Shown in pieces: positions 7,008 to 16,238 of a DNA stretch of 64,000 nucleotides (its first letter is position 1; every line of letters starts with the position of its first letter). Position numbers and translations under genes: made by a program. This stretch comes from Agreia bicolorata. GTDB lineage: Bacteria; Actinomycetota; Actinomycetes; Actinomycetales; Microbacteriaceae. The stretch lies in the NCBI RefSeq assembly GCF_000938265.1, contig NZ_JYFC01000001.1:186001-250000 (forward strand), given 5' to 3'. Under the pieces are notes generated by a model. That model was not told where the DNA came from and ran no database searches. It saw only the letters and a program-made list of their open reading frames with translations.

Positions 7008-9281
7008 CTAGCCTTCGGCCGGAGCCTCGGGGCCTTCGCTGGCGGCAGCGGAGCCCTCGGTGTCGGCGTCGTCGGCCACGACCGGGGCGAGCGACAGCTT
7101 TCCACGGTCGTCGATCTTGGTGATCTCGACCAGGATCTTCTGGCCGACGCCGAGCACGTCTTCGACGTTCTCGACGCGCTTGCCACCGGCGAGCTTGCGC
7201 ACCTCAGAGATGTGCAGCAGGCCGTCCTTGCCGGGGAGCAGCGACACGAACGCGCCGAACGTCGCGATCTTCACGACGGTTCCGAGGAACTGCTCGCCGA
7301 CCTCGGGGTTGGTCGGGTTGGCGATCGCGTTGACCTGAGCGCGAGCGGCTTCGGCAGACGGACCGTCGACAGCGCCGATGTACACGGTGCCGTCTTCCTC
7401 GATCGAGATGTCGGCGCCGGTCTCGTCTTGAATGGCGTTGATCGTCTTGCCCTTCGGGCCGATCAGCTCACCGATCTTGTCGACGGGGATCTGCACGCTG
7501 ATCACGCGGGGCGCGGTCGGTGCCATCTCGTCGGGAGCGTCGATCGCGGAGTTGATGACGTTCAGGATCGCGGTACGCGCGGCCTTGGCCTGCTTCAGGG
7601 CGCCGTCGAGCACGCTCGTGGGCAGTCCGTCGAGCTTCGTGTCGAGCTGGATCGCGGTGATGAAATCGCTCGTTCCAGCAACCTTGAAGTCCATGTCGCC
7701 GAGAGCGTCTTCTGCACCGAGGATGTCGGTGAGCGCCGCGTAGCGGGTCTCACCGTCGATGGTGTCGGAGACGAGACCCATGGCGATGCCGGCAACGGGT
7801 GCGCGCAGCGGCACACCGGCGTTCAGCAGCGACAGGGTGGAGGCGCAGACGGAACCCATCGACGTGGATCCGTTGGAGCCGAGAGCCTCGGACACCTGGC
7901 GGATTGCGTAGGGGAACTCGTCGCGGCTCGGCAGCACCGGCGCGATGGCGCGCTCGGCGAGGAAGCCGTGGCCGATCTCGCGACGCTTCGGCGAACCGAC
8001 ACGACCCGTCTCTCCGGTGGAGTAGGGCGGGAAGTTGTAGTGGTGCAGATAGCGCTTCTTCTTGATCGGGCTCAGCGAGTCGATCTGCTGCTCCATCTTG
8101 AGCATGTTCAGCGTGGTGACACCCAAGATCTGGGTCTCGCCGCGCTGGAAGATGGCGGAGCCGTGCACGCGCGGGATGACCTGCACCTCGGCGTCGAGCG
8201 GACGGATGTCGGCGAGGCCGCGACCGTCGATGCGGATGCCCTCGGTGAGGATGCGGCCGCGGACGACCGTCTTCGTGACCGACTTGTAGGCTGCCGAGAC
8301 CATCGGCGGGATGTCGCCGGACAGCTCGCCCGCGGTCACCTTCTCGTTGATGGCCAGCTTGACGCGCTCTTTCAGCGCGTCGTCTGCATCTTGACGCTCG
8401 GTCTTGTCTGCGATCTGGTAGATCGAGACGAGCTCGTCGTACGCGAGTTCTGCGACGGCGTCGTATCCGGCCTGGCTGTAGGCGGGGAAGACGGGGTATT
8501 CACGGACTGCCTTGTTCACCTGCGAGGCGAGCGAAGCCTGAGCCTCGACGAGCTGCTTGAGGAACGGCTTGGCGGCCTCGAGGCCCTGAGCGACGATCTC
8601 CTCATTCGGCTTCGTGGCGCCGGCCTGAATCAGGTTCCAGCTGTTCTCGGTGGCCTCGGCCTCGACCATCATGATCGCGACGTCTTCGTTGCCCTGGGCA
8701 TCGGTGACGACGCGGCCGGCGACGGTGAGGTCGAAGACGGCCTCTTCGAGCTGGGAGTACTTGGGGAAGACGACCCACTGGTCACCGATCAGCGCGAGGC
8801 GCACACCGGCGATGGGACCCGAGAACGGGATGCCCGAGATCTGGCTCGACGCGGAGGCCGCGTTGATCGCCAGGGTGTCGTAGAACTCGTCGGGCGCGAT
8901 GCTGAGCACCGTGATGACGACCTGGACCTCGTTGCGGAGGCCGTTCACGAACGACGGACGCAGAGGGCGGTCGATCAGGCGGCAGACCAGGATGGCCTCG
9001 GTCGAGGGGCGTCCCTCGCGGCGGAAGAACGATCCGGGGATCTTTCCGGCGGCGTAGCTGCGCTCTTCGACATCGATGGTGAGCGGGAAGAAGTCGAAGT
9101 TGTCCTTCGGGTGCTTTCCGATGCTGGTGGCACTCAGCAGCATGGTTTCCTCGTCGAGGTAGGCCGCGACCGCGCCCTGTGCCTGCTGAGCCAGACGTCC
9201 CGCTTCGAAGCGGACCGTGCGGGTGCCGAACTTGCCGTTGTCGAGAACGGCTTCGGCGAATTTGATTTCTGGACCCTCCAT
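7008..9281 (-). CDS. pnp: Polyribonucleotide nucleotidyltransferase (PNPase)
   Basis: A 757-residue phosphorolytic 3'-5' exoribonuclease and RNA-tailing enzyme. In order it has a first RNase PH domain (about residues 10-150), a helical linker, a catalytic second RNase PH domain (about 340-560), a KH domain (about 590-650) and an S1 domain (about 660-730). Length is normal for actinobacteria. The ATG has a strong AAGGAG ribosome site. The roughly 335-base leader contains at least two hairpins, one predicted at the first transcribed base, fitting the known autoregulation of pnp leaders. rpsO, its usual neighbour, is 2.9 kb upstream with five genes in between. Confidence 0.97.
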   Translation of the reverse strand: MEGPEIKFAEAVLDNGKFGTRTVRFEAGRLAQQAQGAVAAYLDEETMLLSATSIGKHPKDNFDFFPLTIDVEERSYAAGKIPGSFFRREGRPSTEAILVCRLIDRPLRPSFVNGLRNEVQVVITVLSIAPDEFYDTLAINAASASSQISGIPFSGPIAGVRLALIGDQWVVFPKYSQLEEAVFDLTVAGRVVTDAQGNEDVAIMMVEAEATENSWNLIQAGATKPNEEIVAQGLEAAKPFLKQLVEAQASLASQVNKAVREYPVFPAYSQAGYDAVAELAYDELVSIYQIADKTERQDADDALKERVKLAINEKVTAGELSGDIPPMVSAAYKSVTKTVVRGRILTEGIRIDGRGLADIRPLDAEVQVIPRVHGSAIFQRGETQILGVTTLNMLKMEQQIDSLSPIKKKRYLHHYNFPPYSTGETGRVGSPKRREIGHGFLAERAIAPVLPSRDEFPYAIRQVSEALGSNGSTSMGSVCASTLSLLNAGVPLRAPVAGIAMGLVSDTIDGETRYAALTDILGAEDALGDMDFKVAGTSDFITAIQLDTKLDGLPTSVLDGALKQAKAARTAILNVINSAIDAPDEMAPTAPRVISVQIPVDKIGELIGPKGKTINAIQDETGADISIEEDGTVYIGAVDGPSAEAARAQVNAIANPTNPEVGEQFLGTVVKIATFGAFVSLLPGKDGLLHISEVRKLAGGKRVENVEDVLGVGQKILVEITKIDDRGKLSLAPVVADDADTEGSAAASEGPEAPAEG

Positions 9282-9392
9282 ATGGGGGTTTTCTCCTTAT
9301 GTGTTGTCTCCCGCCATGCAGGCGAGGAGAATTCGCGGCCCCGTGTGGGCTCTCGCGATGCGTACAGCGGAGTGGGGTGACAGAGCGACATG

Positions 9393-9418
9393 CGGGTGCT
9401 CGCCGATTGCGAGACCCG
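9393..9418 (-). promoter_or_regulatory. Hairpin in the pnp leader
   Basis: Arms CGGGT/ACCCG and CTCGC/GCGAG stack with one bulged base around a five-base loop. It lies about 115 bases before the pnp start and is a possible RNase III or PNPase control site. Confidence 0.4.
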
Positions 9419-9597
9419 TGCACGTACGCGCCTTGTCGAATCCAAGGGATTCGTCAGAACCATCAGAGCATGGGGCGCATGTCTGGCCAACAGTAGAAAA
9501 CCTCGGACCGCTTCTCGCACGTTCCGAAACCCACCACCGGTGACCAGCGTCCTGCCGGCCTGCTCCGCATTTGATGCTCGTGTATTTATTTGTTCTC

Positions 9598-9616
9598 GTT
9601 GCCCACGAGGGGCAAC
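9598..9616 (-). promoter_or_regulatory. 5'-terminal hairpin of the pnp transcript
   Basis: A 7-bp stem, GTTGCCC/GGGCAAC, with a five-base loop. The -10 box TAAGAT (9623-9628) would place the transcript start at 9616, exactly the first base of the hairpin. A stem at the very 5' end usually protects mRNA from 5'-dependent decay. Confidence 0.45.
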
Positions 9617-9643
9617 AGGCCGATCTTAGCAGGCGCGCACTCT

Positions 9644-10282
9644 TTACGGCCGGATAGCACCGATTGCGCCGTCGGCGGGTCGTCCGACCTCCACCGTGAG
9701 GGGACGGGCCAGACGCGTGAACGGCCTCGACGGATCGGGCAGCTTGCCGGCACCGAAAACTCGCGCCGACACGGTGACGAGCACACCCTCGTCGCGCAGC
9801 GCCTCAAGGGCCTCACCGATGGATGCGCCGGTGCCGCGAGGCAGGAATCCTGCGCGGGCCGGCTTCGGCCCCCCGACGAAGTACGCCTCTACACGGAGCT
9901 CGCGACCAAGCCAGCGAGTTGCGCCAGGCCACAGCACGACCACGAGTGCGGGGTCGGTCCAACCGAGGGCGAGGTCGATGGAATCCTGGCGCCGATTGGT
10001 TTCGTCGAGCGTAACCACCCCTTCGACGGGCACGTCGTGCAGCGCGAAGCCGTCGAGCCTCGCGAGCCCGGACGGCGTGTTGCGGTCTCCCCCGCGGCTG
10101 ATCCCGAGGCGCACGAGCTGAACGATGGCCGGCAGGGCCACGATGACGGCGACGACTCCCACAATCGTGCCCGCCACCGGAAGCCGCACCGTCATCGAAG
10201 CGGCCAACGCCGCGAGAAGCACGATGCCGAGGAGGAACGGCTCCCACGCGAAGACGGAGAGCTTTCGGCGAGATGCAGGCAT
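9644..10282 (-). CDS. Membrane protein with HIRAN-like C-terminal core
   Basis: A 212-residue protein with two N-terminal membrane helices (about residues 13-32 and 37-60) and a soluble C-terminal domain. That domain holds ARAGFLPRG followed by a helix and the strand pattern ALRDEGVLVTVSARV (about residues 143-175). The same VGF[LV]PRG-helix-strand signature is in the two small proteins immediately upstream on the same strand, so the three appear to be a diverged family. The signature resembles HIRAN domains, which bind DNA ends. That link is inferred from a short motif. It is 39 bases from the upstream gene and probably cotranscribed. Confidence 0.7.
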   Translation of the reverse strand: MPASRRKLSVFAWEPFLLGIVLLAALAASMTVRLPVAGTIVGVVAVIVALPAIVQLVRLGISRGGDRNTPSGLARLDGFALHDVPVEGVVTLDETNRRQDSIDLALGWTDPALVVVLWPGATRWLGRELRVEAYFVGGPKPARAGFLPRGTGASIGEALEALRDEGVLVTVSARVFGAGKLPDPSRPFTRLARPLTVEVGRPADGAIGAIRP

Positions 10283-10321
10283 TGTTCAATCCAAGCATGT
10301 CCGCAGCACCGAGCCGACCGG

Positions 10322-10747
10322 TCAGTATGCACGGCCCATGTGGAGGTCGATGCGGAGACCATGTCGGGTGGAAGCGATCGAGCACGGTATTCGAGGACCT
10401 TTGCCCCTGTCTGACAGTCGTCCAAGACAGGCATCAAGCGGCGCTTCGAGACCACGGGGAACAAAACCCACGACGCCACTCAGCTCCGAACCCGCCCAGA
10501 GACGAACCGGCATAGGCGCATCGACTCGATCCTCCGCCGGAGGTCGCCGTTCGACGAATGCCTCCGTCGGCGGTATCGGCGACGAGCGCAGCTCGACGAG
10601 TTCGCTCTGGAAGGGCATACTGCCCGCGACCCTCACGACGACGTTGGTGAAACGCGGGAACAATCCATAGGTGTAGTCGGCAAGGGATCCCGAGCCGGCA
10701 TCGTGCCTGTCAGGAACGTCCGAGCCTCTGCGATCGCCGATGACCAT
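10322..10747 (-). CDS. HIRAN-like small protein, paralogue B
   Basis: About 141 residues from the ATG at 10747. It aligns end to end with the next gene upstream (10804-11235), sharing GSGSL.DY.Y.L.PR near the N-terminus, TEAF..RR in the middle, then PVRL and VVGFVPRGLEAP. The pair are therefore tandem paralogues. The core recalls HIRAN domains; no catalytic residues are evident. Start choice is uncertain. A GGAGGAG site sits too close to an in-frame TTG at 10759, and a third candidate ATG is out of frame. Confidence 0.65.
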   Translation of the reverse strand: MVIGDRRGSDVPDRHDAGSGSLADYTYGLFPRFTNVVVRVAGSMPFQSELVELRSSPIPPTEAFVERRPPAEDRVDAPMPVRLWAGSELSGVVGFVPRGLEAPLDACLGRLSDRGKGPRIPCSIASTRHGLRIDLHMGRAY

Positions 10748-10803
10748 AGCGCCATTCAACTCTCCTCCCGTTCGAGAGGGAAGATCGAGATCCTCGATCG
10801 GAA

Positions 10804-11235
10804 TCAGCGAGTCAGACCGATGGCCAGTTCGACCCGGAGGCCATTCTTCGTCTCGCGGACCGTCGCCTGGATACGGGTGGACTTGCCTGAGTCGACCAGC
10901 CGCCCGAGGGCCGCTTCGACGGGGGCCTCGAGGCCCCGAGGAACGAAGCCGACGACGGGGGTGGGTCGCTGGTTCACGAACAGGCGCACCGGTGTCGGCG
11001 CATCCGTTCGTTCGTCGGCCGCGCTCCGGCGCGTGATGAAAGCCTCGGTCTCTGTCACACCCTGCTCGATCACGGTGCGCAGAGCGTCTTGGCAGGGGTC
11101 GCTATCGGCGAGCTGGATGCGCACTCTCTGGTTGCGCGGCATGAGGTCGTAGAGATAGTCATCCAGCGATCCCGAACCCTGGTCGGTCTTCGCGAGTTCT
11201 GGGTTGTTTACGCGGCCGAACGAAAAGAATCTCAT
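10804..11235 (-). CDS. HIRAN-like small protein, paralogue A
   Basis: A 143-residue soluble protein, paralogous to the gene at 10322-10747. It carries GSGSLDDYLYDLMPR (about residues 21-35), TEAFITRR, then VVGFVPRGLEAPVEAALG and a closing basic/hydrophobic strand pair. The ATG is four bases after the stop of the VanZ gene, so the run VanZ, A, B and the membrane member at 9644 looks like one operon. Function unknown. The HIRAN resemblance is inference from the motif and its strand context. Confidence 0.7.
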   Translation of the reverse strand: MRFFSFGRVNNPELAKTDQGSGSLDDYLYDLMPRNQRVRIQLADSDPCQDALRTVIEQGVTETEAFITRRSAADERTDAPTPVRLFVNQRPTPVVGFVPRGLEAPVEAALGRLVDSGKSTRIQATVRETKNGLRVELAIGLTR

Positions 11236-11239
11236 GCGT

Positions 11240-11707
11240 CTATCCAAGCGCCTGCGCGGCCCGAGCGCGAACACGTCGCCGACGACCCCGCCGCGCCAGC
11301 GAGATCGACATCAGCACAACACCGAGAAGCACACCCACCGTGCCGCCCGACGTGTTCGCCACCACGTCGGCGATATCCGCGACGCGCGTCGGAAGAAGGG
11401 CACCCTGCCAGATCTCGATGGCACAGGAGATCGCACCGCAGAGCAGGATCGCGAGCCACCAGCGTCGACGGCCGAGAAGCAGCACGAAGAAGATGCCCAG
11501 GGGAACGAACATCGCTATGTTCGCAATGAACTCGACCCTGTCGAAAGTGATCCAGTCGGTTGCCTCGTAGCGCCCGAAAAAGTCGAGGAAACGCCAGAGG
11601 ACACTGCTCGTGTCCGCGTCGTAGGGCTCCGGTCCGAGCGTGACCCACGCGACCCCGCCGAGATAGAGCACCGTGAGAACAGAGAGCACGGGGTGGCGTC
11701 GGAACAT
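11240..11707 (-). CDS. VanZ family membrane protein
   Basis: A 155-residue protein with four membrane segments. The VanZ signature appears as FIANIAMFVPLGIFFVLL (second segment), IEIWQGALLPTRVADIADVVANTSGG between segments, and a final hydrophobic helix. VanZ proteins are named for low-level teicoplanin resistance, but most family members have no known role. The ATG at 11707 is preceded by AAGGCAGGA. An upstream ATG adds 15 residues that do not fit the family. First gene of the run leading to 9644. Confidence 0.8.
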   Translation of the reverse strand: MFRRHPVLSVLTVLYLGGVAWVTLGPEPYDADTSSVLWRFLDFFGRYEATDWITFDRVEFIANIAMFVPLGIFFVLLLGRRRWWLAILLCGAISCAIEIWQGALLPTRVADIADVVANTSGGTVGVLLGVVLMSISLARRGRRRRVRARAAQALG

Positions 11708-11757
11708 GGGTCGATCCTGCCTTACAAGTCTTTGTGGGAAGTGTGCATTCACTGTTC

Positions 11758-11763
11758 TAGAGT
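11758..11763 (+). promoter_or_regulatory. -10 box (TAGAGT) of the acidic protein gene, leaderless
   Basis: TAGAGT, six bases, then the ATG at 11770. Confidence 0.6.
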
Positions 11764-11769
11764 CGAGAT

Positions 11770-12057
11770 ATGACTGACAGAGAACGCGACGAATACAACA
11801 AGGAAGATCTGCTCGAGGTCTCGAGCGAACTCGATAGCCGGGGCGACGCAGAGTTCACGAATCCGGGCGACCCGTCCGTCGATGACGAGGAGAGTCTCGA
11901 CGAGGGACTGCTCGACGGTGCCGACACCGAGTTCGGAGTCGAGAACGACATCGACACCCTGCAGATCGACGATCCCAACGAGACGAACGACGATCTCGAC
12001 GACGATGACTACGAAGCCGAGAGCGCTGCCGAACTCGGCGACGACGACCGCATCTGA
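11770..12057 (+). CDS. Highly acidic small protein, DUF5709-like
   Basis: A 95-residue, very acidic protein, with Asp and Glu making up close to half the residues and almost no hydrophobic core. It has no membrane segment or catalytic motif and is probably largely disordered. Similar acidic proteins annotated DUF5709 occur in actinobacteria; that family name is my best match, not certain. Monocistronic, with a leaderless promoter and a perfect bidirectional terminator shared with rpsO. Confidence 0.65.
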   Translation: MTDRERDEYNKEDLLEVSSELDSRGDAEFTNPGDPSVDDEESLDEGLLDGADTEFGVENDIDTLQIDDPNETNDDLDDDDYEAESAAELGDDDRI

Positions 12058-12082
12058 TCCTCAGCCCGGCCGAAGAATGCGA

Positions 12083-12116
12083 ATGGGCCGTTCTCCCCTA
12101 GGGGAGAACGGCCCAT
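12083..12116. terminator. Bidirectional terminator between acidic protein gene and rpsO
   Basis: A perfect 34-base palindrome with 16-base arms meeting at CCCCTAGGGG. It sits 26 bases after one stop codon and 20 bases after the rpsO stop on the opposite strand. Confidence 0.8.
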
Positions 12117-12135
12117 CGTCAAGAAATGCGGCGAA

Positions 12136-12405
12136 CTATCGACGCAGACCGAGACGCTCGATCAGCGCACGGTAGCGCTCGATCTCGACATCGGCCAGGT
12201 AACCCAGCAGACGGCGACGCTGTCCGACCAGAAGCAGGAGGCCACGACGCGAGTGGTGGTCGTGCTTGTGCTCCTTGAGGTGCTCCGTGAGGTCCTTGAT
12301 GCGACGCGTGAGCATCGCGACCTGGACCTCGGGGGATCCGGTGTCACCGGGGTGAGTTGCGTATTCTTCGATGATCGCCTTCTTGACATCAGCTTCAAGA
12401 GCCAT
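12136..12405 (-). CDS. rpsO: 30S ribosomal protein S15
   Basis: An 89-residue protein with the family pattern from the acidic N-terminal helix through [11 protein letters not shown] and [10 protein letters not shown]-like basic residues (here [23 protein letters not shown]) to the basic C-terminus. It binds 16S rRNA at the central-domain junction early in 30S assembly. A TAGAAT box at 12497-12502 probably drives it with a leader of about 85 bases, enough to hold a translational operator, which rpsO often has. Confidence 0.97.
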   Translation of the reverse strand: MALEADVKKAIIEEYATHPGDTGSPEVQVAMLTRRIKDLTEHLKEHKHDHHSRRGLLLLVGQRRRLLGYLADVEIERYRALIERLGLRR

Positions 12406-12496
12406 AGTTGGTGATCCCCTTTCTCCTCATTGCGCGGTGCCCGGCACAGTATGTGCGGGCTCTCTTTATCCGCGGCCGTTAGACGGCAACCTTGAG

Positions 12497-12502
12497 ATTC
12501 TA
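12497..12502 (-). promoter_or_regulatory. Likely -10 box (TAGAAT) of rpsO
   Basis: A good match to the -10 consensus, 92 bases upstream of the rpsO ATG and just after the end of the MFS gene. No clear -35 is seen. Confidence 0.45.
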
Positions 12503-12526
12503 GCAGATTTCGGGCTTCCCGGTCGG

Positions 12527-13843
12527 CTAGTGCTGCACGATGGCGACAAGCGGCAGGCGACGACGCAGTCGAAGGGTGAATCGGCCACTCCGAGCGAGGA
12601 TCACGCCGACGACCACCGCGGCCATAGCGGGCACCACCCCAGACACGAGCATGCCGAACTGGGGACCATAGCTTTCGACTATCCAGCCCATGAGCGGCCC
12701 ACCGAGAGCCTGACCGCCGAGCAGAACAAGCACATACACCGACATGACGCGCCCGCGAATCGATACGTTGCTCGAGAGTTGGATCAGCTGATTGGCGCCC
12801 GTCAGGAACTGGAGGGTGCAGAACCCGACGAGCACGAGCAGCACGCAGACGACAGGCTCGGTGGGCGCACTCGAGACGATCGCCTGAACCGTTCCCCAGG
12901 CGAGGCCTGTAATCACGACGGCGCGCAACCGGATGCTCGTGCGCCGCGTCGAGAGCACGGCCCCGGCGAGCGCTCCCACCGCTACGAGGGAATTGAACAA
13001 GCCGTATCCTCCCGGTCCGCTGTCGAACACCTCTGATGCGTAGGCCGCGAGCAGCACGGGCATATTGAGCGCGAACACGGCGACGAACGCCACCATCACG
13101 ACCGTCCAGAGAATGGTCGGCTTGGCGAGCACGTACGCGAGTCCCTCACGTAACTGCCCCTTCGCCCGAGGCGCGACAGGAGCCGGGTAGAGGGTCGCGG
13201 GGTTGAGCATCAAGACCGTGATCACCACGCCGAGGCACGCCACAGCGTTGATCGCGAACGACCATCCCGCCCCGACCGACACGAGCAGTACGCCACCGAT
13301 CGCCGGGCCGATCAGCGCGCCGAGCTGGAACACCGACGAGTTGAGGCTGATGGCATTGCGCAGGTACTTCGGCCCGACGAGTTCGTTGACGAATACCTGG
13401 CGGGTGGGGTTGTCGATCACGGTCGCGAGGCCCACGATGAGGGCGACGAGCATGATGTGCCACACCTCCACGACTCCGGTCAGCGCCAGCACGGCCAGGG
13501 CGACACTGGCGAGAAGCGAGACGCTCTGCGTGATCGCCAGCAGCATCCGCTTCGAGTAGCGGTCGACGAGAACCCCGCCGTACAGCCCCAGGAACAGCAT
13601 CGGTGCGAACTGCAGCGCGACAGTCAGTCCGACAGCGGCGACGCTTCCGGAGAGCTCGAGCACGAGCCAGTCCTGGGCGATCCTCTGGATCCAGAGGGCC
13701 GTCATGGCGACGATGTTGGCCGAGGTGAAGAGCCGGAAGTTGGGGACTCTCAGAGAGGAGAAAGTGTCTTTCCACGGGGGTGCCGACGTCAGCACGGGCA
13801 TGGGGGCGGTTACGGGAAATGGGTCGGAGGGAGGGGGTGTCAC
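12527..13843 (-). CDS. MFS transporter (MFS_3/EntS-like exporter)
   Basis: A 438-residue, 12-segment major facilitator. The loop between segments 2 and 3 has the family motif GGVLVDRYSKR, and a second basic loop follows midway through the protein. Its closest style is the drug/siderophore exporter subgroup MFS_3. It is divergent from a LysR regulator at 13978, which is followed by another exporter of the same subgroup. The start is a GTG at 13843. The LysR protein may control it from the shared 134-base region. Confidence 0.85.
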   Translation of the reverse strand: MTPPPSDPFPVTAPMPVLTSAPPWKDTFSSLRVPNFRLFTSANIVAMTALWIQRIAQDWLVLELSGSVAAVGLTVALQFAPMLFLGLYGGVLVDRYSKRMLLAITQSVSLLASVALAVLALTGVVEVWHIMLVALIVGLATVIDNPTRQVFVNELVGPKYLRNAISLNSSVFQLGALIGPAIGGVLLVSVGAGWSFAINAVACLGVVITVLMLNPATLYPAPVAPRAKGQLREGLAYVLAKPTILWTVVMVAFVAVFALNMPVLLAAYASEVFDSGPGGYGLFNSLVAVGALAGAVLSTRRTSIRLRAVVITGLAWGTVQAIVSSAPTEPVVCVLLVLVGFCTLQFLTGANQLIQLSSNVSIRGRVMSVYVLVLLGGQALGGPLMGWIVESYGPQFGMLVSGVVPAMAAVVVGVILARSGRFTLRLRRRLPLVAIVQH

Positions 13844-13887
13844 GAATAATCCAAGTGCGAGATAACGAAGGCGGTTGCGTATGAGTG

Positions 13888-13904
13888 CGGATGCCGGGCA
13901 TCCG
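13888..13904. promoter_or_regulatory. Palindrome in the LysR/MFS divergent region, possible operator
   Basis: Perfect arms CGGATGC and GCATCCG flank three bases, inside the 134-base region between the divergent genes. LysR proteins bind such dyads. GGATGC is however very common in this window, so chance is possible. Confidence 0.35.
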
Positions 13905-13977
13905 ATTCTTCAACGCTATTGCCCCACCCACTCATTCCCCGAGTAAATTGACCCTATAACTCCCATTACCTTTTCGA

Positions 13978-14835
13978 ATGAGACCTGTGTTCGACCCCAC
14001 CCTTCTCCGCACCTTCCTCGCGCTCGCTGAGACCTCGAGCTTCACTCTGGCCGCCCAGCGCCTGGGCATCAGCCAGCCCACGGTCAGCCAGCACGTCAGG
14101 CGGCTCGAACGCGCGTCCGGTCGACTTCTCGTCGCCCGCGACACGCGCGACGTATCGCTGACCGACAACGGGGATGCGATGGCCGGGTTCGCGCGCACGA
14201 TCCTGGCGGCGCACAGTGCGGCCGACGACTACTTCAGCGGCTCGGCGATGAAGGGCAAGCTCCGTTTCGGAGCTGCGGACGACCTGGCGATCACACAGCT
14301 CCCCCGCATTCTCAGGCACTTCCGGCAGCTGTATCCGCAGATCAACCTCGAACTCACCGTCGACCAGTCGGGGCCGCTCTTTCGCAAACTGCACGCGGGC
14401 TCGCTCGATCTCATCTTCATCAAACAGAAACCCGAGACAACTGATGGAACCGTCGTGCGAAGGGATCAACTGGTCTGGGTCGGCCAGGAGAAGACCATCG
14501 TCGAACTCGGCGCGCCGGTTCCGCTGATCACCTACCAGGGGACGACCGTCAGCCGCACGAGCGCGATCGAAGCACTCGAGCAGGCCGGACGGCGCTGGCG
14601 CATCACCTGCAACACGCGTGAGGTGAACGGCCTGCTCGCCGCAGTGCGAGCCGGCCTCGGCGTGGCCGTGTTCCCCCGCTCACTGATTCCCGACGACCTG
14701 GTCGTGGTCGGCACGCGCTTCGCGCTGCCCGTGCTCGGTGAGGTCGACCTCACCCTGCTGCGCAACCCCGGAGCCCCGGCCGAGCCGGTCGACGCCCTCA
14801 TCTCGGCCATCATGGGCCGTACGCTGAACAGGTGA
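13978..14835 (+). CDS. LysR family transcriptional regulator
   Basis: A 285-residue regulator. The N-terminal helix-turn-helix (about residues 8-67) reads LAETSSFTLAAQRLGISQPTVSQHVRRLE in outline, followed by the linker and the periplasmic-binding-like effector domain from about residue 90. It starts the unit LysR-MFS, overlapping the next gene by four bases (GTGA). It is divergent from another MFS exporter, so it may control one or both in response to an exported compound. The effector is unknown. Confidence 0.9.
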   Translation: MRPVFDPTLLRTFLALAETSSFTLAAQRLGISQPTVSQHVRRLERASGRLLVARDTRDVSLTDNGDAMAGFARTILAAHSAADDYFSGSAMKGKLRFGAADDLAITQLPRILRHFRQLYPQINLELTVDQSGPLFRKLHAGSLDLIFIKQKPETTDGTVVRRDQLVWVGQEKTIVELGAPVPLITYQGTTVSRTSAIEALEQAGRRWRITCNTREVNGLLAAVRAGLGVAVFPRSLIPDDLVVVGTRFALPVLGEVDLTLLRNPGAPAEPVDALISAIMGRTLNR

Positions 14836-16157
14836 GCACTTCCCCGGCGCCAGCACGCACGCGCCGAACCCACTTCGTCGATCTCAGCCCGTTCCGCCGC
14901 AGCCCGGCATTCTTCCGGCTGTGGCTCGGAGGCCTGATCGCGGGGATCGGCGGCCAGATGACCATCGTCGCAGTCGGCCTTCACATCTACGACCTCACCG
15001 GCTCGACAACAGCGGTCTCGCTCGTGGGCGTGTTCGCGCTCGTTCCCATGATTTTCGCCGGGGTGTACGGCGGAGTGCTCGCCGACAGCTTCGACCGGCG
15101 AACAGTGGCGCTCGTCGCCGAGTTCCTGGCCTGGGGATCCACGGTGGGGCTCGCCTTGCTCGCCTGGAACCACATCGACGAGTTGTGGATGTTCTACGCG
15201 CTCACCACGGTGACGGCCGTCGCCACCACGGTCATCGGCGCCACCCGCGCGGCCATCGTTCCGCGGCTACTCACCCCCGATCTCCTTCCGGCGGCGTCGG
15301 CGCTCGGAGGCATCAGCTTCGGTGTGCAGGTCACCCTCGGGCCGGCCCTCGCGGGCGTGCTCGTTGCCACCGTCGGTTTCCAGTGGACCTACACGGTCGA
15401 CGTCGTGCTCTTCATCGCGGCATTCACGGGCGTGATCACCCTGCCCCGCATCGTTCCGGAGGGTGGAAGTCGGCGGGCCGGTTTCGCGGCCGTCTGGGAG
15501 GGCCTCGCCTTTCTGAAGCGGGCCCCGAACATCCGCATGTCGTTCCTCATCGACATCGTGGCGATGACGTTCGGGATGCCCCGGGTCGTGTTCCCGGCCG
15601 TCGGCGCCCTGCTGATCGGCGGCGGCGCGATCACCGTGGGCATCCTCTCGGCGGCGTTCGCCGTCGGAGCGCTGCTGTCGTCGGTGTTCTCAGGAAGGCT
15701 GGGTCACGTGCGCCTGCAGGGTCGCGCCATCGGCCGTGCCGTCGCCGTCTACGGGGCCTTCATCGCCGCGTTCGGCGTCGTGCTGCTCGTGATGAATCAC
15801 AGACCGATCGAGGGCATCACCTCGGCGTTCGAAGACGCGAACCTGCCGGCACTGGCCTTGGCGAGTCTCGCCCTGGCGGGCGCGGGCGCCGCCGACAACG
15901 TCAGCTCGATCTTCCGGCAGACCATGATGCAGTCCGCCGTTCCCGACATCATGCGCGGGCGCATCCAGGGTGTGTTCACCGTGGTCGTGACGGGTGGGCC
16001 GCGGCTCGGAGACGCCTACGTCGGCCTGGCGGCAGCCACCACGCTTCTCTGGTTGCCTCCGCTGCTCGGTGGAGCCATCGTGGTGCTCTTCTCGCTCGCC
16101 GCCGTGCGCCTACATCGCTCGCTGAGGGAGTACGACTCGCTCGCTCCCATGCCCTGA
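14832..16157 (+). CDS. MFS transporter (MFS_3 type exporter)
   Basis: A 441-residue major facilitator with 12 segments and the loop motif GGVLADSFDRR. The first half resembles the MFS protein encoded divergently at 12527-13843, so a LysR gene is sandwiched between two related exporters. The GTG start overlaps the LysR stop by four bases, giving tight translational coupling. The substrate cannot be read from sequence. Confidence 0.87.
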   Translation: MSTSPAPARTRRTHFVDLSPFRRSPAFFRLWLGGLIAGIGGQMTIVAVGLHIYDLTGSTTAVSLVGVFALVPMIFAGVYGGVLADSFDRRTVALVAEFLAWGSTVGLALLAWNHIDELWMFYALTTVTAVATTVIGATRAAIVPRLLTPDLLPAASALGGISFGVQVTLGPALAGVLVATVGFQWTYTVDVVLFIAAFTGVITLPRIVPEGGSRRAGFAAVWEGLAFLKRAPNIRMSFLIDIVAMTFGMPRVVFPAVGALLIGGGAITVGILSAAFAVGALLSSVFSGRLGHVRLQGRAIGRAVAVYGAFIAAFGVVLLVMNHRPIEGITSAFEDANLPALALASLALAGAGAADNVSSIFRQTMMQSAVPDIMRGRIQGVFTVVVTGGPRLGDAYVGLAAATTLLWLPPLLGGAIVVLFSLAAVRLHRSLREYDSLAPMP

Positions 16158-16180
16158 CTCGGCGTGCCGCGTACAACAAC

Positions 16181-16215
16181 GGCGGGGTGCGAAGCTGAAA
16201 GCTCCACGCCCCGCC
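16181..16215. terminator. Bidirectional terminator between MFS and FKBP genes
   Basis: Arms GGCGGGG and CCCCGCC, extended by a GTG/CAC pair across a one-base bulge and an inner AGCT/AGCT stem. It lies between the two convergent stop codons. Confidence 0.6.
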
Positions 16216-16238
16216 GCGGCGGTCGAAAGAGGTGAGCG

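Larger units (their letters stand above)
9282..9643 (-). other. pnp 5' leader region, no coding gene
   Basis: This 362-base gap holds no credible coding frame. It contains a likely -10 box (TAAGAT, 9623-9628), a hairpin at 9598-9616 predicted to start at the first base of the RNA, a second hairpin with a one-base bulge at 9393-9418, and the ribosome site just before pnp. It most likely forms the structured leader of the pnp mRNA. Confidence 0.6.

Noticed and set aside
10748-10759. TTG at 10759 as start of paralogue B
   Set aside because: The GGAGGAG site is only two bases from the TTG, too close for normal initiation. The ATG at 10747 was preferred, with doubt.
13888-13904. Palindrome taken as proof of LysR binding
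   Set aside because: It is built from GGATGC/GCATCC, which is frequent everywhere here, so it is listed only as a low-confidence site.
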